Assembly: GCA_022592435.1 (NCBI GenBank)
Contig: JABYQS010000038.1
Location: forward strand, 62,001-126,000
Direction of reading: 5' to 3'
DNA from: Cerioporus squamosus
Lineage: Eukaryota > Basidiomycota > Agaricomycetes > Polyporales > Polyporaceae
Length of the DNA stretch: 64,000 bases
Shown: one piece after another, positions 1 through 11,088 of the stretch
How the letters are laid out: each line of letters opens with the position of its first letter
How positions within the stretch are numbered: position 1 is the stretch's first letter
The notes under the pieces: model-generated
Database searches by the model: none
Seen by the model: only the letters and a program-made list of their open reading frames with translations
Told to the model about the DNA's origin: nothing
Position numbers and translations under genes: made by a program

Positions 1-1045
1 ACCATCCGACTCTGAACGAGGCGGTTGAAGCCGCGTACAAGAAGGGCATCGACGTCGCCCTATTCCCAGCCCTGGTTCGGGTGGAGCACATCGAGGACCT
101 CGTGCTGTGGTTTGAACGCATCACACTTGTGCGTAGCAAGCCGTGCAAGACTTGCGTTCTGGCGGGCCACGACTGCATCCTGCACAACGGAGGCTCGTAC
201 CGCTGTCTGCATTGCCTCGTTGGGGATGCGGCCGAGTGCGATCATCAGACGGGTAAGTTCGGACAAGTATGACTTCATGCACTGGTACTGACATTCTGAA
301 CAGCAATGGAGGCGTTTAAATATGGCAGCAAGCCAGTTTGCTACGAGTACAAGATCGCTCGGGAACTGGATCTCACGCCAGTTCCTGATGGCTTCCAATG
401 GAAGGACAAGCGGAAGCAGTCGAAGACCTTACTCGTCGATGTCCTTCGAGCCACTCAGGAGGACGACGACTTAGAGGAGCAGCAGGACGGTGAGGCCGAG
501 CGTGACACTCCGGCAATTGCCCATGTCGTCGAGGAGGCCAGTAACGAGGCGGAGGGCGAGGACGAGGTGGAGGAGGAGGACGAGGAGAAGGACGAGCTCG
601 CGGAGGACGATGAGCCTGCGCCGGCGAAGGGGAAGGGGAAGGGGAAGTCTGCGCGCAAGTCCCAGGGCTCTCGAGGCGGCAAGTCGGCGGGTGCATCGAC
701 CGAGAAGCCGACCTCACGCAAACGCAAGGTGGAGAAGACGGAGCGGGCAGACGTTGTGAAGCGTGAGGCGAAGAAGACGAAGAATGACAAGGGTACGATG
801 GACGATGTTCTCCTTCGTCTGCTCGCAAACAGCGAGGAGTCGCTGCAAATCGCGCGCGAGCTGCTTCGCATCGAACGTGAGGTTTATTCTCTACTATCTG
901 GGAGATTACACTACTGACACGCTGTGTAGGCTCAAAGCAGGGCGCGCAGGAGCAAGAGCTGTCGGCGCCGCAACCTGAGGCAGGGCCTTCACGCGTCCAC
1001 CGCTCGCCAGGATCCAATGACGAGGAGCAGGCCGGTGGAGACTAG
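1..1045 (+). CDS. Zn2Cys6-like acidic/basic protein, copy 1 (5' end outside window)
   Basis: Visible exons are 3-252, 304-876 and 930-1045, joined by GT...AG introns of about 50 nt with phases that fit, giving 312 residues before the stop at 1043-1045. Near the N-terminal edge six cysteines have the spacing C-x2-C-x6-C-x9-C-x2-C-x7-C (CKTC ... CLHC ... C), which fits the fungal Zn(II)2Cys6 binuclear cluster consensus. A strongly acidic Glu/Asp tract follows, then a Lys/Arg-rich basic segment and a C-terminal helix that could form a coiled coil. The minus-strand gene at 29934-31137 has the same order, cysteine spacing and intron positions, so the two are paralogues. A role in DNA binding is inferred from the cluster only; the usual fungal transcription-factor middle domain is not visible. 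No partner gene or operator can be assigned. Confidence 0.75.
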
Positions 1046-1417
1046 TTTCCGAACGTCTGCGGACTAGCTTTGTGTACTACGACGATGTGCTTACTCACAA
1101 CCCGAACGTTGGGCTCGAGGATGCTGACTCTATGCCATGAATCATGATACTATTGCTAAACTGTTGACTATGCGAGTAGCTAATTGATTCATGAGCTGAT
1201 CACCCATCGCTGCCACACAATCCTCGTCTTGTGCTGTGAAGTATACAAATAGATGGGGAGGGAGAGGTAGTATGAACGAAGTGGTGACGGTAAGTAAATA
1301 GTAAGTAGAACCGGATATGCCGGAGTCAGTAACATCAACAACATAAAACTGATCTGCATAAGTAATAAAGTAAGTGCTATGCAGGTTGTGCGCGCCTGCA
1401 ACGGATGCATCCGAGTC
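1046..1417. other. gene-free stretch between copy 1 and array 1
   Basis: The sequence becomes more A+T-rich after the stop at 1045, and no coding frame with plausible splice sites was found. It probably holds the 3' UTR of the preceding gene and a spacer. Confidence 0.5.
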
Positions 1418-1467
1418 CGACAGATGCATCTGGGGAAGGATGGGGTATCCTACCGATGCATCTGTCG
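1418..1467. repeat. perfect 13-bp inverted repeat
   Basis: CGACAGATGCATC at 1418-1430 is matched exactly by its reverse complement GATGCATCTGTCG at 1455-1467, with a 24-nt spacer. Another GGATGCATCC palindrome lies just upstream. The structure sits immediately before tandem array 1 and could mark its border or the end of a mobile element; no function is established. Confidence 0.7.
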
Positions 1468-1479
1468 TACTGACAGTCT

Positions 1480-2290
1480 ACAATTAGCATGTCCCGTCTG
1501 CCCTCGGGGGTGCGCTCGGCATGCTAAGAGCGACGCTAACTGCTAATTAGCATGTCCCGTCTGCCCTCGGGGGAGTGCACGGCATGCTAAGAGCGACGCT
1601 AACTGCTAATTAGCATGTCCCGTCTGCCCTCAGGGGATCGCTCGGCATGCTAAGAGCGACGCTAATCGCTAATTAGCATGTCCTGCCTGCCCTCGGGGGA
1701 TCGCTCGCCATGCTAAGAGCGACGCTAACTGCTAATTAGCATGTCCCGTCTGCCCTCGGGGGAGCGCTCGGCATACTAAGAGCGACGCTAACTGCTAATT
1801 AGCATGTCCCGTGTGCCCTCAGGGGATCGCTCGCCATGCTAACTGCGACGCTAACTGCTAATTAGCATGTCCCGTGTGCCCTCGGGGGTGCGCTCGGCAT
1901 GCTAACTGCGACGCTAACTGCTAATTAGCATGTCCCGTGTGCCCTCAGGGGATCGCTCGCCATGCTAACTGCGACGCTAACTGCTAATTAGCATGTCCCG
2001 TGTGCCCTCGGGGGTGCGCTCGGCATACTAAGAGCGACGCTAACTGCTAATTAGCATGTCCCGTCTGCCCTCGGGGGAGGGCACGGCATGCTAACTGCGA
2101 CGCTAACTGCTAATTAGCATGTCCCGTCTGCCCTGAGTGCAGCACTCCGAGTCGGCATGCTAACTGCGACGCTAACTCCTAATTAGCACGTCCCATGTGC
2201 CCTGAGTGCAGCACTCGGCCCCATGCTAAGAGCGACGCTAACTGCTAATCAGCATGTCCCGGTTGCCCTGGGAGTAGCACTACCTTTGAT
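1480..2290. repeat. tandem array 1, about 13 units of 63 bp
   Basis: A minisatellite with unit starts 63 bp apart (for example 1543 and 1606). Each unit opens with CTAATTAGCATGTCCCG, has a variable G-rich centre (CCTCGGGGG), then GGCATGCTAAGAGCGACGCTAACTG. CATGCTAA and TTAGCATG within and across units are inverted, so each period could fold. The last two or three units are more divergent, with a centre GAGTGCAGCACT. No coding frame runs through the array. The reverse complement of the unit shares the core TGCTAATTAGCAGTTAGCG with array 2 at 41639-42440. Confidence 0.9.
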
Positions 2291-2790
2291 GTGCCTACGA
2301 GGTGACTAAGCACTCAACACGGCGTGTACCGGCCAGAAATTAGGGCAGAGAAAGTCATGGTAAGTCCCCTGACCTGCTCAACAATCACTCATATGTTGGC
2401 CAAACACCCGCGAACACAAGGCAAGTTTATACGTGCACTTATCATATTTTTCAACAGGTTCTTTCGTGGATGCATGTCGGGCAAACATGAAGGTTTCTCG
2501 CCTTTTTGGGCGAGTTGCGCATACACGTGGATCGCACTGCAAAGAAAGCATCCTTTCCGGGGTCAGTAAAGGCATAGAAGTGAATTGCTGAAAGTAAGAG
2601 TTTTGTGATATTTAAAACCTTGCACGTAACCCCCTTACACTTGCCACAATAGGTTTATAAGCCTTCCTGGATATTCCTAAACGAGACTTTCCTTGGAGGA
2701 TTACCTCTCCTAAACATAACTTATTGCACCTGGCGGAATATTAATCAGGCAACGTTATCATTTTGCCAGGCGTTCAACAGGGCCGAAAGG
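2291..2790. other. gene-free A+T-rich spacer
   Basis: Nothing recognisable follows array 1 here. The only open stretch (2324-2569) is short and has no codon or domain support. Confidence 0.4.
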
Positions 2791-2805
2791 ATGCGTCCGT
2801 TGCAG

Positions 2806-3020
2806 TGCGCGGAGTCGCCGTGCCGGTCCCACCTCCCCGGGCTCGGGCGCTGCTGGCCGAGCTCCAAGACTTGTCCTGCTGGCCTCAAGTCTCTCAGGTT
2901 CTACCTTCCGCGACCTACCTTGACGACATCCATCTGCATTTGTGCGTGGCTACTCCCTCGCACAAATGCGTCGACTCTCTCGACGACCCCCACTGTGCCT
3001 TCTGGACTGCGCGTGGCTAC
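2806..3020 (+). repeat. dispersed repeat, copy A, with embedded hairpin
   Basis: About 215 bp that recurs in inverted orientation at 18262-18477 with roughly 90% identity by eye. It contains a stem-loop at 2936-2969: 11-bp perfect arms GCATTTGTGCG / CGCACAAATGC around the 12-nt loop TGGCTACTCCCT. Related weaker hairpins with the same GGCTACTCC or GAGCTACTCC loop follow at about 3007-3033 and 3149-3174. No coding sequence spans it; it looks like a small non-autonomous element or structured-RNA-derived repeat. Confidence 0.75.
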
Positions 3021-3484
3021 TCCCGCGTGCAGGCCAGCTCTCAGGCTAATGCCCTACTAGTCGTGGACGACCGACTCTCATCTCAAGCCAGCGCCGCTGG
3101 ACATCTTCAAGCTTTAAGTACAACGACAATTATTGTACCCAAGCGGGCTGCACGGAGCTACTCCTCCATGCAGACTGACGTGCGCAGTCTCCGCGATCAC
3201 AGGCCACGTTGATCCATTCCTGGTAGCAACTCACCCTCACGCCGCGCGTATGGGGTCTCGAAACACGAAGATGCCAGCCCTGGTGACATGCAATGCTCTG
3301 CCTGCCTTGGCCAAGGCGGCGTTCGATCTTCCTAAGAAATGTGTCCGCGTCGCCTTCACAATGTGAAGGGAGAGTGCTGCAGGTGCGCTGAAGCATGATC
3401 CCGTCGACCACTGATATCAAGAGCTGACGGCGACATCTCTCCCGGCATTGCTGCCAGTATCCAGGATCCCGCGCTGCTTAGCTC

Positions 3485-4740
3485 ATGGCCAGCCTGACGC
3501 TTCATCGCCGCGACGCCGGCAACGCGGCTCCCCTTGCAGTACTCCACGACAAAGTATTGGCCTTGGCACAAACTCTAGAAGATGAACTACACAGGTGAGT
3601 CCCATCGTCCTCCCTCAATGAGCCATAGTAATGACTGTCCTTAGACATTTGAACTTCCCCACGGGCTTCACTGCCCAACTGTGGAAGCAACTGTTCCTCA
3701 GTTCCATCCGCGACGTCAACAAGCAGTAGTACGAGAAAATACTCGCGACTCTGGGAGTGTCCCGTCGAGACGCCGTATATGACAATGCGAGCATGGCCTT
3801 GGTTCAAGCGTACAATGATCTCGAACATATCGTATCTGAGATCGATGGAGTGATCCAACAGGTAGGTCGTCAATTTCTCCTGGCGGTTCTCCATGCACTC
3901 GCTCAACCAATGCCCGCAGATCGCTATATCATCTCTTCGTCTGCCGACTTATCATCAGTACACCATGTCGGTGCACTATGCACTGATATACCAAACAGCT
4001 CGGATGAATCACCAACATTGCGAAGAACTGAAGCAACAGGTCTGGGCATCAGAGAACTCTTTCCGCATTCTGTCGCTTCCCAAAGTGAGTTCCTGGGGTC
4101 GGTCACTCCGCACGTCACTGACTAGTAACAGGCTCACTTTGATCGTCTTCTAGAGACTTCGGAGCAGCTCCTGCAATCGGCAATGCGCGCAGCGGAGGCT
4201 GAAGCAGACATCCTCGCCCAACGACTTGAAGTTATACTGCACGAACAGTGTCACGATATCGCAAAGTGCCTCCAAGATTACCCGCCACCTCAGGGCGAAA
4301 TCAACAGCTTTTACTTCGCAGAAAGAGCGGAATGATGCTTTGCGTCGCATGGGGCGTCTTCACGCTCGGATGGCTGCTCAAGCTGCCACTCAGTCGCGGT
4401 TGATCCTCGACGCCCATGTGAGTGTGCTTATCTTGCTGATTGTATTGTTATTGAATTCACTCGCAGTTATGTCGGGCACAATATGAGAACCTCTCCCAGG
4501 ACCTCGATACAGAGGACGGCGGTACTATTGCCCTCCATGACCTAATGAATGCTTTACACATCTATGACGGACTTATGCTCAGCATCTCCACGAGACGCCA
4601 GGTACGATATCTATGCAGCCTGAACGCTGACGATGACTGACACATCCTATATTCAGGAGCATCTGAAGGAATTGCACACGATCAAATGTTTCCTCGAAAC
4701 GGTTTCGGGGAGGAGCTCGGTCATGTACAACGATATATAG
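3485..4740 (+). pseudogene. multi-exon coiled-coil orphan gene, interrupted
   Basis: Starting at ATG 3485 a plausible gene can be followed through five or six exons (first donor 3595; acceptors near 3644, 3919 and 4131; final exon ending at the TAG 4738-4740). The product would be largely helical with many Gln, Glu and Ala residues, suggesting coiled coil, for example the segment around ASENSFRILSLPK and the last exon EHLKELHTIKCFLE. An in-frame TAG at 3727-3729 in the second exon cannot be removed by any GT...AG intron of acceptable phase that I could find, and the join near 4231-4321 needs an unusual GTTATA donor. It is therefore called a probable pseudogene, although an unrecognised splice pattern is possible. 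No family was recognised. Confidence 0.4.
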
Positions 4741-5743
4741 GCCCTGGAAACTCGTTAAAAGCTCTATTCTCGCCGTAGTAGTTTGTTGGTATTCAGAGGA
4801 TTGAGCACATGCGTGTTCCGACGTATCTACTCATAAGGCAAAGAGAACAGTCAGGTATCCGGTCAAGTTGAACTTGAAAAAGTACCAACTTGGCGAACAC
4901 TTTATACCGACTCTTTCTGTATCGGCCACTCCTGTGAAACCATACCTGAATGTTGCCGGCACACCTGAGGTCAGGGCATACATGCAGCTCCTATCGTCGA
5001 CGCGTCACATGCGCAGAGTCTTCACGCGTTGTTCTGGGTTCGGTGCGACGAGCGTCACGCGCTCGAGCAACGGTGAGCGATGAGCGAGGAGCGAGATCTA
5101 GCGAGGCCCCATCGGTAAAGGCGAGGGTGCCGAAAAGCGGACGACGCACCAAAACACACCTCAAATCCACTTCTCTGCCTTGCACCTCGGGCTGCCCTCC
5201 GCGGCAGCACGGAGTATCTCGACGTCTCACTCGGGCTCCTCGTTGATCTAAGTATTCGGTCGAAATCCCCACTGGTGCCAAACGACTACCGCCTACGCTT
5301 AATCGGCACAGAATGTCTCTTCAGCGAAGAGTCGTGGGCCATGAACGCTTCTGCATACAGTCGGCTTTCGTCAGAAGCGTCAACAGATATGAATGTACCA
5401 CGCACCTTGACCAGCCTGGATGGAATGCATTTCGTCATGGATGCCAGACATCTTGTCCGTCTGTATGTTCCGACACTGCTCTTGACTATCGCGCGAATCA
5501 ATCACGATGCCTCGTCTTTGTCGTGTCATCGTAGGCACACTGGGCAGCCCGAGGAATATGTGTGCTATGAAAGTTGAGATCACACACTGACAGACGGCGA
5601 CTGACTCTGAGGCGCGCGCCACCTCCGCCCGGCCAGCTCATCAGTACTTCCGCAACATCCGACTGTACACTGGCATGTCGTCTCGCCTTCACTTCGCCCC
5701 TCCCCTCACCCTATGGTGAATGCCACAAGTTTAGGTACTCCAC
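4741..5743. other. gene-free stretch
   Basis: About 1 kb without a gene I can support. A 100-codon open frame at 5275-5577 has no recognisable motif and no splice partners. Confidence 0.35.
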
Positions 5744-6557
5744 ATGGATCGTCTCAGGCTTATACGCCAGAGATGTCTCTCAAGCTTGCGGAGGCGAAAT
5801 CTGGCAAGACTTCGTGATCGATACGCCGCCCTATTGTGGGCTGGCTACGATTTATGGATGTGCATTCTGGCATCGATCCTCATTGCGGTGGTTCCCTTCG
5901 TTACTTCTGGAATGGAGAAGAGAGACAGGCCAGCTTTTGCTGTGATGGGAGCTATCTTCGCCATAGATTTTCTTGTTCTCTACGGATTGTCCATCGGTGA
6001 GTTCTCCTTGCAAAGTAGCGGTAGCAATCACAAATCATCTAGTAGGTCTACATCCTGCCCTGCGACGGTCTATCTCCATTGACCAGCGCACTGTGAACAA
6101 ACGCCGTAAGGAGAGAGCAACCATGACAATCTTCATCATGGGAGCTGGGAACAACACGGTGGCCCTCGGTTAGTCTGTCGCTGTACCTCCCGTCTTGCCT
6201 TCCTGAAACATTCCTGCAGGTGTAAATGCCTACTGGAGGGTGTCTGACGTTCTATGGAGCTTGGAACGGCGTCGTGTGATACCCCGTTTATCTTACATGC
6301 GACCGGCCGTCCACTATGATCCGTTCTGCCGTGGTGCACTTCAGGAGTCAGCATCCCTAAGAGAACTTGGCGTTCAAGACCTTTCCTGCCTCCAAGTTCG
6401 CTACATAGTCCCGGGCGGTTCCAGGAGACATACTCGCGATTGTGCGTACACTGGACTTATGGATCCTGTCTACTGTCGCTTACCAGTGGTGTACCTATTA
6501 ACAGCGTCGCCCGGTCTAGAGCTGGACGAGGATGGGCAACAAAGCATTCCATCCTGA
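5744..6557 (+). CDS. orphan protein with two predicted membrane segments
   Basis: Three exons with matching phases, 5744-5996, 6046-6168 and 6220-6557, encode 237 residues. The N-terminus is rich in Arg and Leu; two hydrophobic stretches follow around residues 30-50 (AGYDLWMCILASILIAVV) and 62-80 (AVMGAIFAIDFLVLYGLSI), compatible with a small integral membrane protein. The rest is hydrophilic and unlike any family I know. It lies 0.6 kb upstream of the transposase exons on the same strand. A short piece of its 3' end (SPGLELDED at about 6510) reappears in altered form near 6690 (SPGVELEED), suggesting a local duplication. Function unknown, and the exon model is unconfirmed. Confidence 0.45.
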
Positions 6558-6686
6558 AAACGTCGAAATGTGGGGACCTCTTCTCGATACGCAGTCTCTT
6601 CAGCATTAGGGGGACAGGTTAGGAGAGGTAGGATACACAATCTATCGGCTCTTCATCTCAGCAGCTGATAGTCCATTCATCTTTCA

Positions 6687-7149
6687 GTGTCACCTGGTGT
6701 GGAACTGGAAGAGGACTTACAACATGCCACCCTATCTGAGAGACGTACAGGTATGCCGACTCCTCCTTCCTTCAGCGGTAATACTGATCTCGACAAGTCC
6801 CGAGTGCTCGTTCTGCTCGACGCCGCGCGCGAGCGGCCGAGTTCCAGGATGTTCTTGAAAGCGGCGGATACGATCTCGACGAGCAACCTGCACGCGGACC
6901 GGTTGCCTCGAGCTCGCTTAGCGGCGTCCAGGTTAGCACTCAGCCATCACTTGGGATTCGCTCCGGTTATTCCAAGCCCAAACCTCCTCAGAGGTCATCC
7001 TCTTCGACCAATATACCTACGTCATCTCGCTCCCGCAACCCCGAGTCAAAACATTTCCCGAATCAACCTTCATCGACTGATACTCCTAACCCCCCCTCGG
7101 ATACCCACAAGGCCTTTCCTCTACTCGCTCGTCTTTCGTCGCTAGCCAG
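6687..7149 (+). other. probable N-terminal exon region of the Tnp2 transposase gene
   Basis: Between 6850 and 7350 one frame is open and rich in Ser, Pro and Thr (ESGGYDLDEQPARGP, then many SS/SR/PP pairs), as expected of a disordered N-terminal tail. It is out of frame with the supported exon that ends at 7648, so an intron ending at the pyrimidine-rich acceptor before 7150 is likely. The donor could not be fixed. Confidence 0.35.
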
Positions 7150-10100
7150 TCTCGGCATACTAGGGAATCGCAAGCTAGCGATGCCCCCTTGCCCGGTGCG
7201 ACGACCAACGAAACTGCCAGAGATACCCAGTTCGTTGTCGAAGGCGATTTGGACTTCCTTGAGGCTTGCATCCACCAACGCATCTATACGTTCGCCTTCA
7301 GCGGGACTCTGGCATTTATCTGCAGCCCTGCCAGTATGGCCCAGTACGAACCCATAGACATCGGAGATGTAACCGAACACAATAGTGGTCCACACGCTCT
7401 AGACTGCAACATGGACTGCAACGCCGATTTCCTCGATCAAGAGGCCTGGCTCATCGTCATGTACACCTCGGTGACGGCTCTGTCGTCTTCCTCCCCTAGT
7501 ATGCAGCTACGGGAAGGAGGTTCGGAGTTAATCACGTTATTGCGCCAGGAATGGGTTCGAATGCAGCTCCACAAGGAACGTGAATGGTGTAGGCAAAGAG
7601 AACCGGCGGACCTATGTCAAAGAATGGGGGCATCGTTTGTAGACTCACGTAAGTCTCTGCTGCCTCAGATGGAAACTGTCGCTTACGGCGATCTTCAGGT
7701 CGTTACTTCGTGCCACCTAACGTAACCGACGATCCCGTCGTAATCGTCCACCATGTCACCGCCCTACTTTTGCACCTCATCTATAGGGTTCCGCGCCGGG
7801 CAACTCGCATACTCCTTGTCGCCTTGCGAGCTCTAGTTCGGGTGACGATCGGTCCTTCCCGAGCTCCAGAGGAACGCGCCTCTGCCGACTCATTGCCCGT
7901 TGACATCCGCACGATTCTCGGACGTTTCGATCTCGATCCGGTCACTCGACCATACATCTGCTGTCCGGCCTGCTATGCTATCTATCCCAAACCCTATCCG
8001 CAGGTCTGTTCTCATCAGGCAGCGCCACGAAGTAAGCCCTGTGGGACGGCCCTCTGGCGCTCGCGGACGATACGTGGGCGCGTGTTCTCCTTCCCCCTCA
8101 GCACATTCCTATACCACGAGATGAAGCATTGGCTGGCGCGTCTTCTGTCGCGAAACCGAATGGAGGACACCATGGATGCGATGCTTCAGCGGGCGGCGGG
8201 AAGCGCACGGGAGGTCATGTCGGACCTCTGGGACGCTCCGATCTTTCGCGAGCTTCGCATGCCGGACGGAACTCGCTTCGTCGACGCGCCTCCGGGAGAG
8301 GCCCGGTTGATCTTCGGCCTTGCTGTGGATGGTTTTAATCCGTTCCATTCGAAGACGGCGAAACAGCAAGTGTCGGTCACTGCGATCTACATGTACTGTC
8401 TCAACCTTCCTCCTCACCTCCGCTATCGACCCGAGAACATGTATCTTGTCGGTGTGATACCTGGGCCTGGCAAGCCATCGCTGGAACAGATCAACCACTT
8501 CTTGCGTCCCCTGGTCGACGAGCTACTCGAGTTCTGGCATGGTGGCGTTTACTACTCTCGCACCATGAAGTTCCCCGATGGCCGTCTGGTCCGCTGTGTC
8601 TTGATCCCGCTTGTTTGCGACTTACCCGCGGCCAGACAAACTGCCGGGTTCGGACACTACTCCGCCAAGTACTTTTGCCATATGTGCAATCTACTCAAAG
8701 AGGACATGAACGAGCTCGACATGTCCAAGTGGGGGGGACGTACATGCGAAGAACACAGAGCGGCGGCAGAGGCATGGAAGAACTTACCGTCAGTCTCTCG
8801 GCGGGAGGCAGCGTTCAAGCAGAACAGCACGCGTTGGTCGGTACTTTTGGATCTACCGTACTGGGACCCCATACGCTTCACCGTCATCGACTCTATGCAT
8901 GGCCATTACCTTGGACTGCTAAAGCACCACTGCCGGAATATATGGGGCATGAATGTCGAGGCGGAGGATGACGAAGAAGACGGGCCTGGGCCCTCGGAGG
9001 AGGATGTCGCAGTCGCTCTGGATCTGTTCTATACCGGCACTGCGGAGGATCTCTCTACATGCACTCGAGCCGTCCTCAAACGTATCTGTTCCATCCTCGC
9101 AGTGCGGTACAAGAAGAGCAGCAAGCCGCACATGATCAACAGACTTCTCGAATTTGTAAGTCAGTGCGCTACCTTGTACTTCGTAGTACTAATGCGTCAA
9201 TGGCAGCGTAGTAAGGAAGGTCTCAAGAAAGAGCCTGCTCCCGATGTGGGTATCGGACCTTCGGAAACCCCTACGACCTCGACAAATGCGGTAAAGCACG
9301 ACCGAAACGACGTGGTTGCCGCTGAAACGAGTCTTATGGCTGGCTACGCAATATCCACGCTCGATAGCAAGTTCAATCGCAGCGTCTTCCACAGTCTCTG
9401 CGCGAAGTTCGAACTGCCAACATCGGGCAACAAGAAGAGTCTGATTGATCGCCTCATAACCTACGTGAGTTGTGTCCCACGGTCAGCTAATCCAGGAGAG
9501 TACTTACTGTGTCACATAGCGTACTGGGAAGGGGATAACAGGGATTCAGGTTGATAGATCGGCAGGGACGCAGGTGTGTATATTGCATCAACTACATCAA
9601 CGTGCTAACATCTTCTGTTTGTAAGGGTCGCGTATCCGAAGAAACACCCGCTGTGCTGGGCAAGAAAACGCTAAGGCACATACACGCTCACCTTCGTGAT
9701 ACCGAACTCCCTTCGTGGGTAGACCCTGTTCCAACCAACGTCGGCACGAAGGCTAGAGGAAAGCTCAGCGCTGACCAATGGCATATCCTGTGCGTCGTCC
9801 ATCTCCCGATCATCTTAGTCCCGCTGTGGTATCGCAAGTCGGAGCAACACCGCGAACGCCTGGACAACTTCATGGACCTTGTAACTGAAGTTGTGATTGG
9901 AGGCTTGCTTGAAATGTCAGAATCAGCGATCCGGCTATACGAGGAGGTCTCAATGCGATATCTGAAAACAGCGAAGAAGCTCTATGATATCAATATAACC
10001 CCGAATCAGCACAATTCACTTCATATTCCTTTCTTCCTACGACTCTTCGGCCCTCTCCACTCCATCAGAACCTTTTTCGCCGAGCGCAGGAACTTCGATC

Positions 10101-11088
10101 TCCAGGGTGAGAACACAAGCATGAAGTTTGGTACGCGTTATAGGCTCGTGTTTGTCAATCGCAACTCAGCTGACGTCAACCTGCCATGCAGGAGAATTGG
10201 AGTCAACTTACATGAAGCACAGCTGTCGCGCGGCCAATTTCCAGGTTGTACTAGAGAACGATCACATCCGTCAGCATGCAGAAGAGCTTGTGCAGGCATT
10301 TGAAGAATCCGCCGCAGAGGATCGTCGCGGAACCCGGCTTCGAGAGTCGACCTTCCTAGACCCAGTACCTTCACTAAACCGTGCCCCCAAACCCTTGAAG
10401 ATACTCACTCTTGACGATGCATGTCTGCGTGCACTCATCGCCCATCTCAACACCATGGCCGGACAGGAACTGTTCGTAGACGTGCGGGAATCGCGTTGTA
10501 CTCCTGGAGTTCAGCAAGTGACCAGTCGGGCCTTCAAGTGCCCGCGCATCTTCTGCGGCGGCGTATCCTTCCTCAGTGCATACGACCGTCCTCGAGACAG
10601 CAATGTCGTATTCCGCTCCTCAACAACGTCGTCCTCTTCTGCCGGTCGTATACTCCAGATCTTCAATTATTCCATACGGGATGGTACCGGCAAGCTTACA
10701 GAGTCGACATACTTGTATGTCGCTCCATTAGAGAAGCTGACCGCCGAAGATGCAGCACACGATCCATTTCGCTCCTTCGCATATGTCGGCGGCGAACTGT
10801 ATTACGACCGGTATTTGCCCGGCGTCATCATCACTCCAGAAGACGTGGTATCCCATTTCGCCCGTACCCCGATGGTACTACCCACGATCGCGCGTCCCTG
10901 TGTACACGTCCTTTCATTAGACAAGGTATGGGGATGCCAACTTGCCGTTCTCGCACACCATACCCTTCTGACGTTGTTTCCTACAGAGTGTGCGCCTCCT
11001 CTCCCGCCCAACATCGCTAGACGCAGGGGACCCAGGTGAGCAGGGAGATGTCGTCATGGAGGATATCATTGAACTAGGGGAGCTGTGA
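7150..11088 (+). CDS. Tnp2-family (CACTA/EnSpm-type) transposase
   Basis: Exons about 7150-7648, 7699-9155, 9207-9464, 9520-9573, 9626-10130, 10192-10925 and 10987-11088 join in frame to about 1200 residues. The Tnp2 family cuts and pastes CACTA-type DNA transposons. A Cys-rich segment (CCPACYAIYP ... C) precedes the catalytic core, which shows candidate acidic residues in VDGFNPF, VCDLPAARQ and VIDSMHGHYLG. The C-terminal block (LSADQW ... RLDNFMDL ... HIPFFLRLFGPLHS ... KFGELE) is the conserved tail found in basidiomycete Tnp2 proteins. Two segments between core and tail (about 9075-9155 and 9360-9464) resemble SAP DNA-binding motifs. No internal stop was found. A Ser/Pro-rich frame at 6850-7350 may be an N-terminal exon; the true start and the element ends were not located. 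Confidence 0.85.

Noticed and set aside
455..871. Long Ser-rich minus-strand frame opposite the first gene
   Set aside because: It is the antisense of the acidic/basic repeat codons of the plus-strand exon; the plus strand has splice sites and a paralogue.
1480..2290. CRISPR array
   Set aside because: Units are contiguous 63-bp repeats without unique spacers of constant length, and the organism is a eukaryote.
8109..8498. Minus-strand gene inside the Tnp2 region
   Set aside because: It is antisense to the conserved transposase core.
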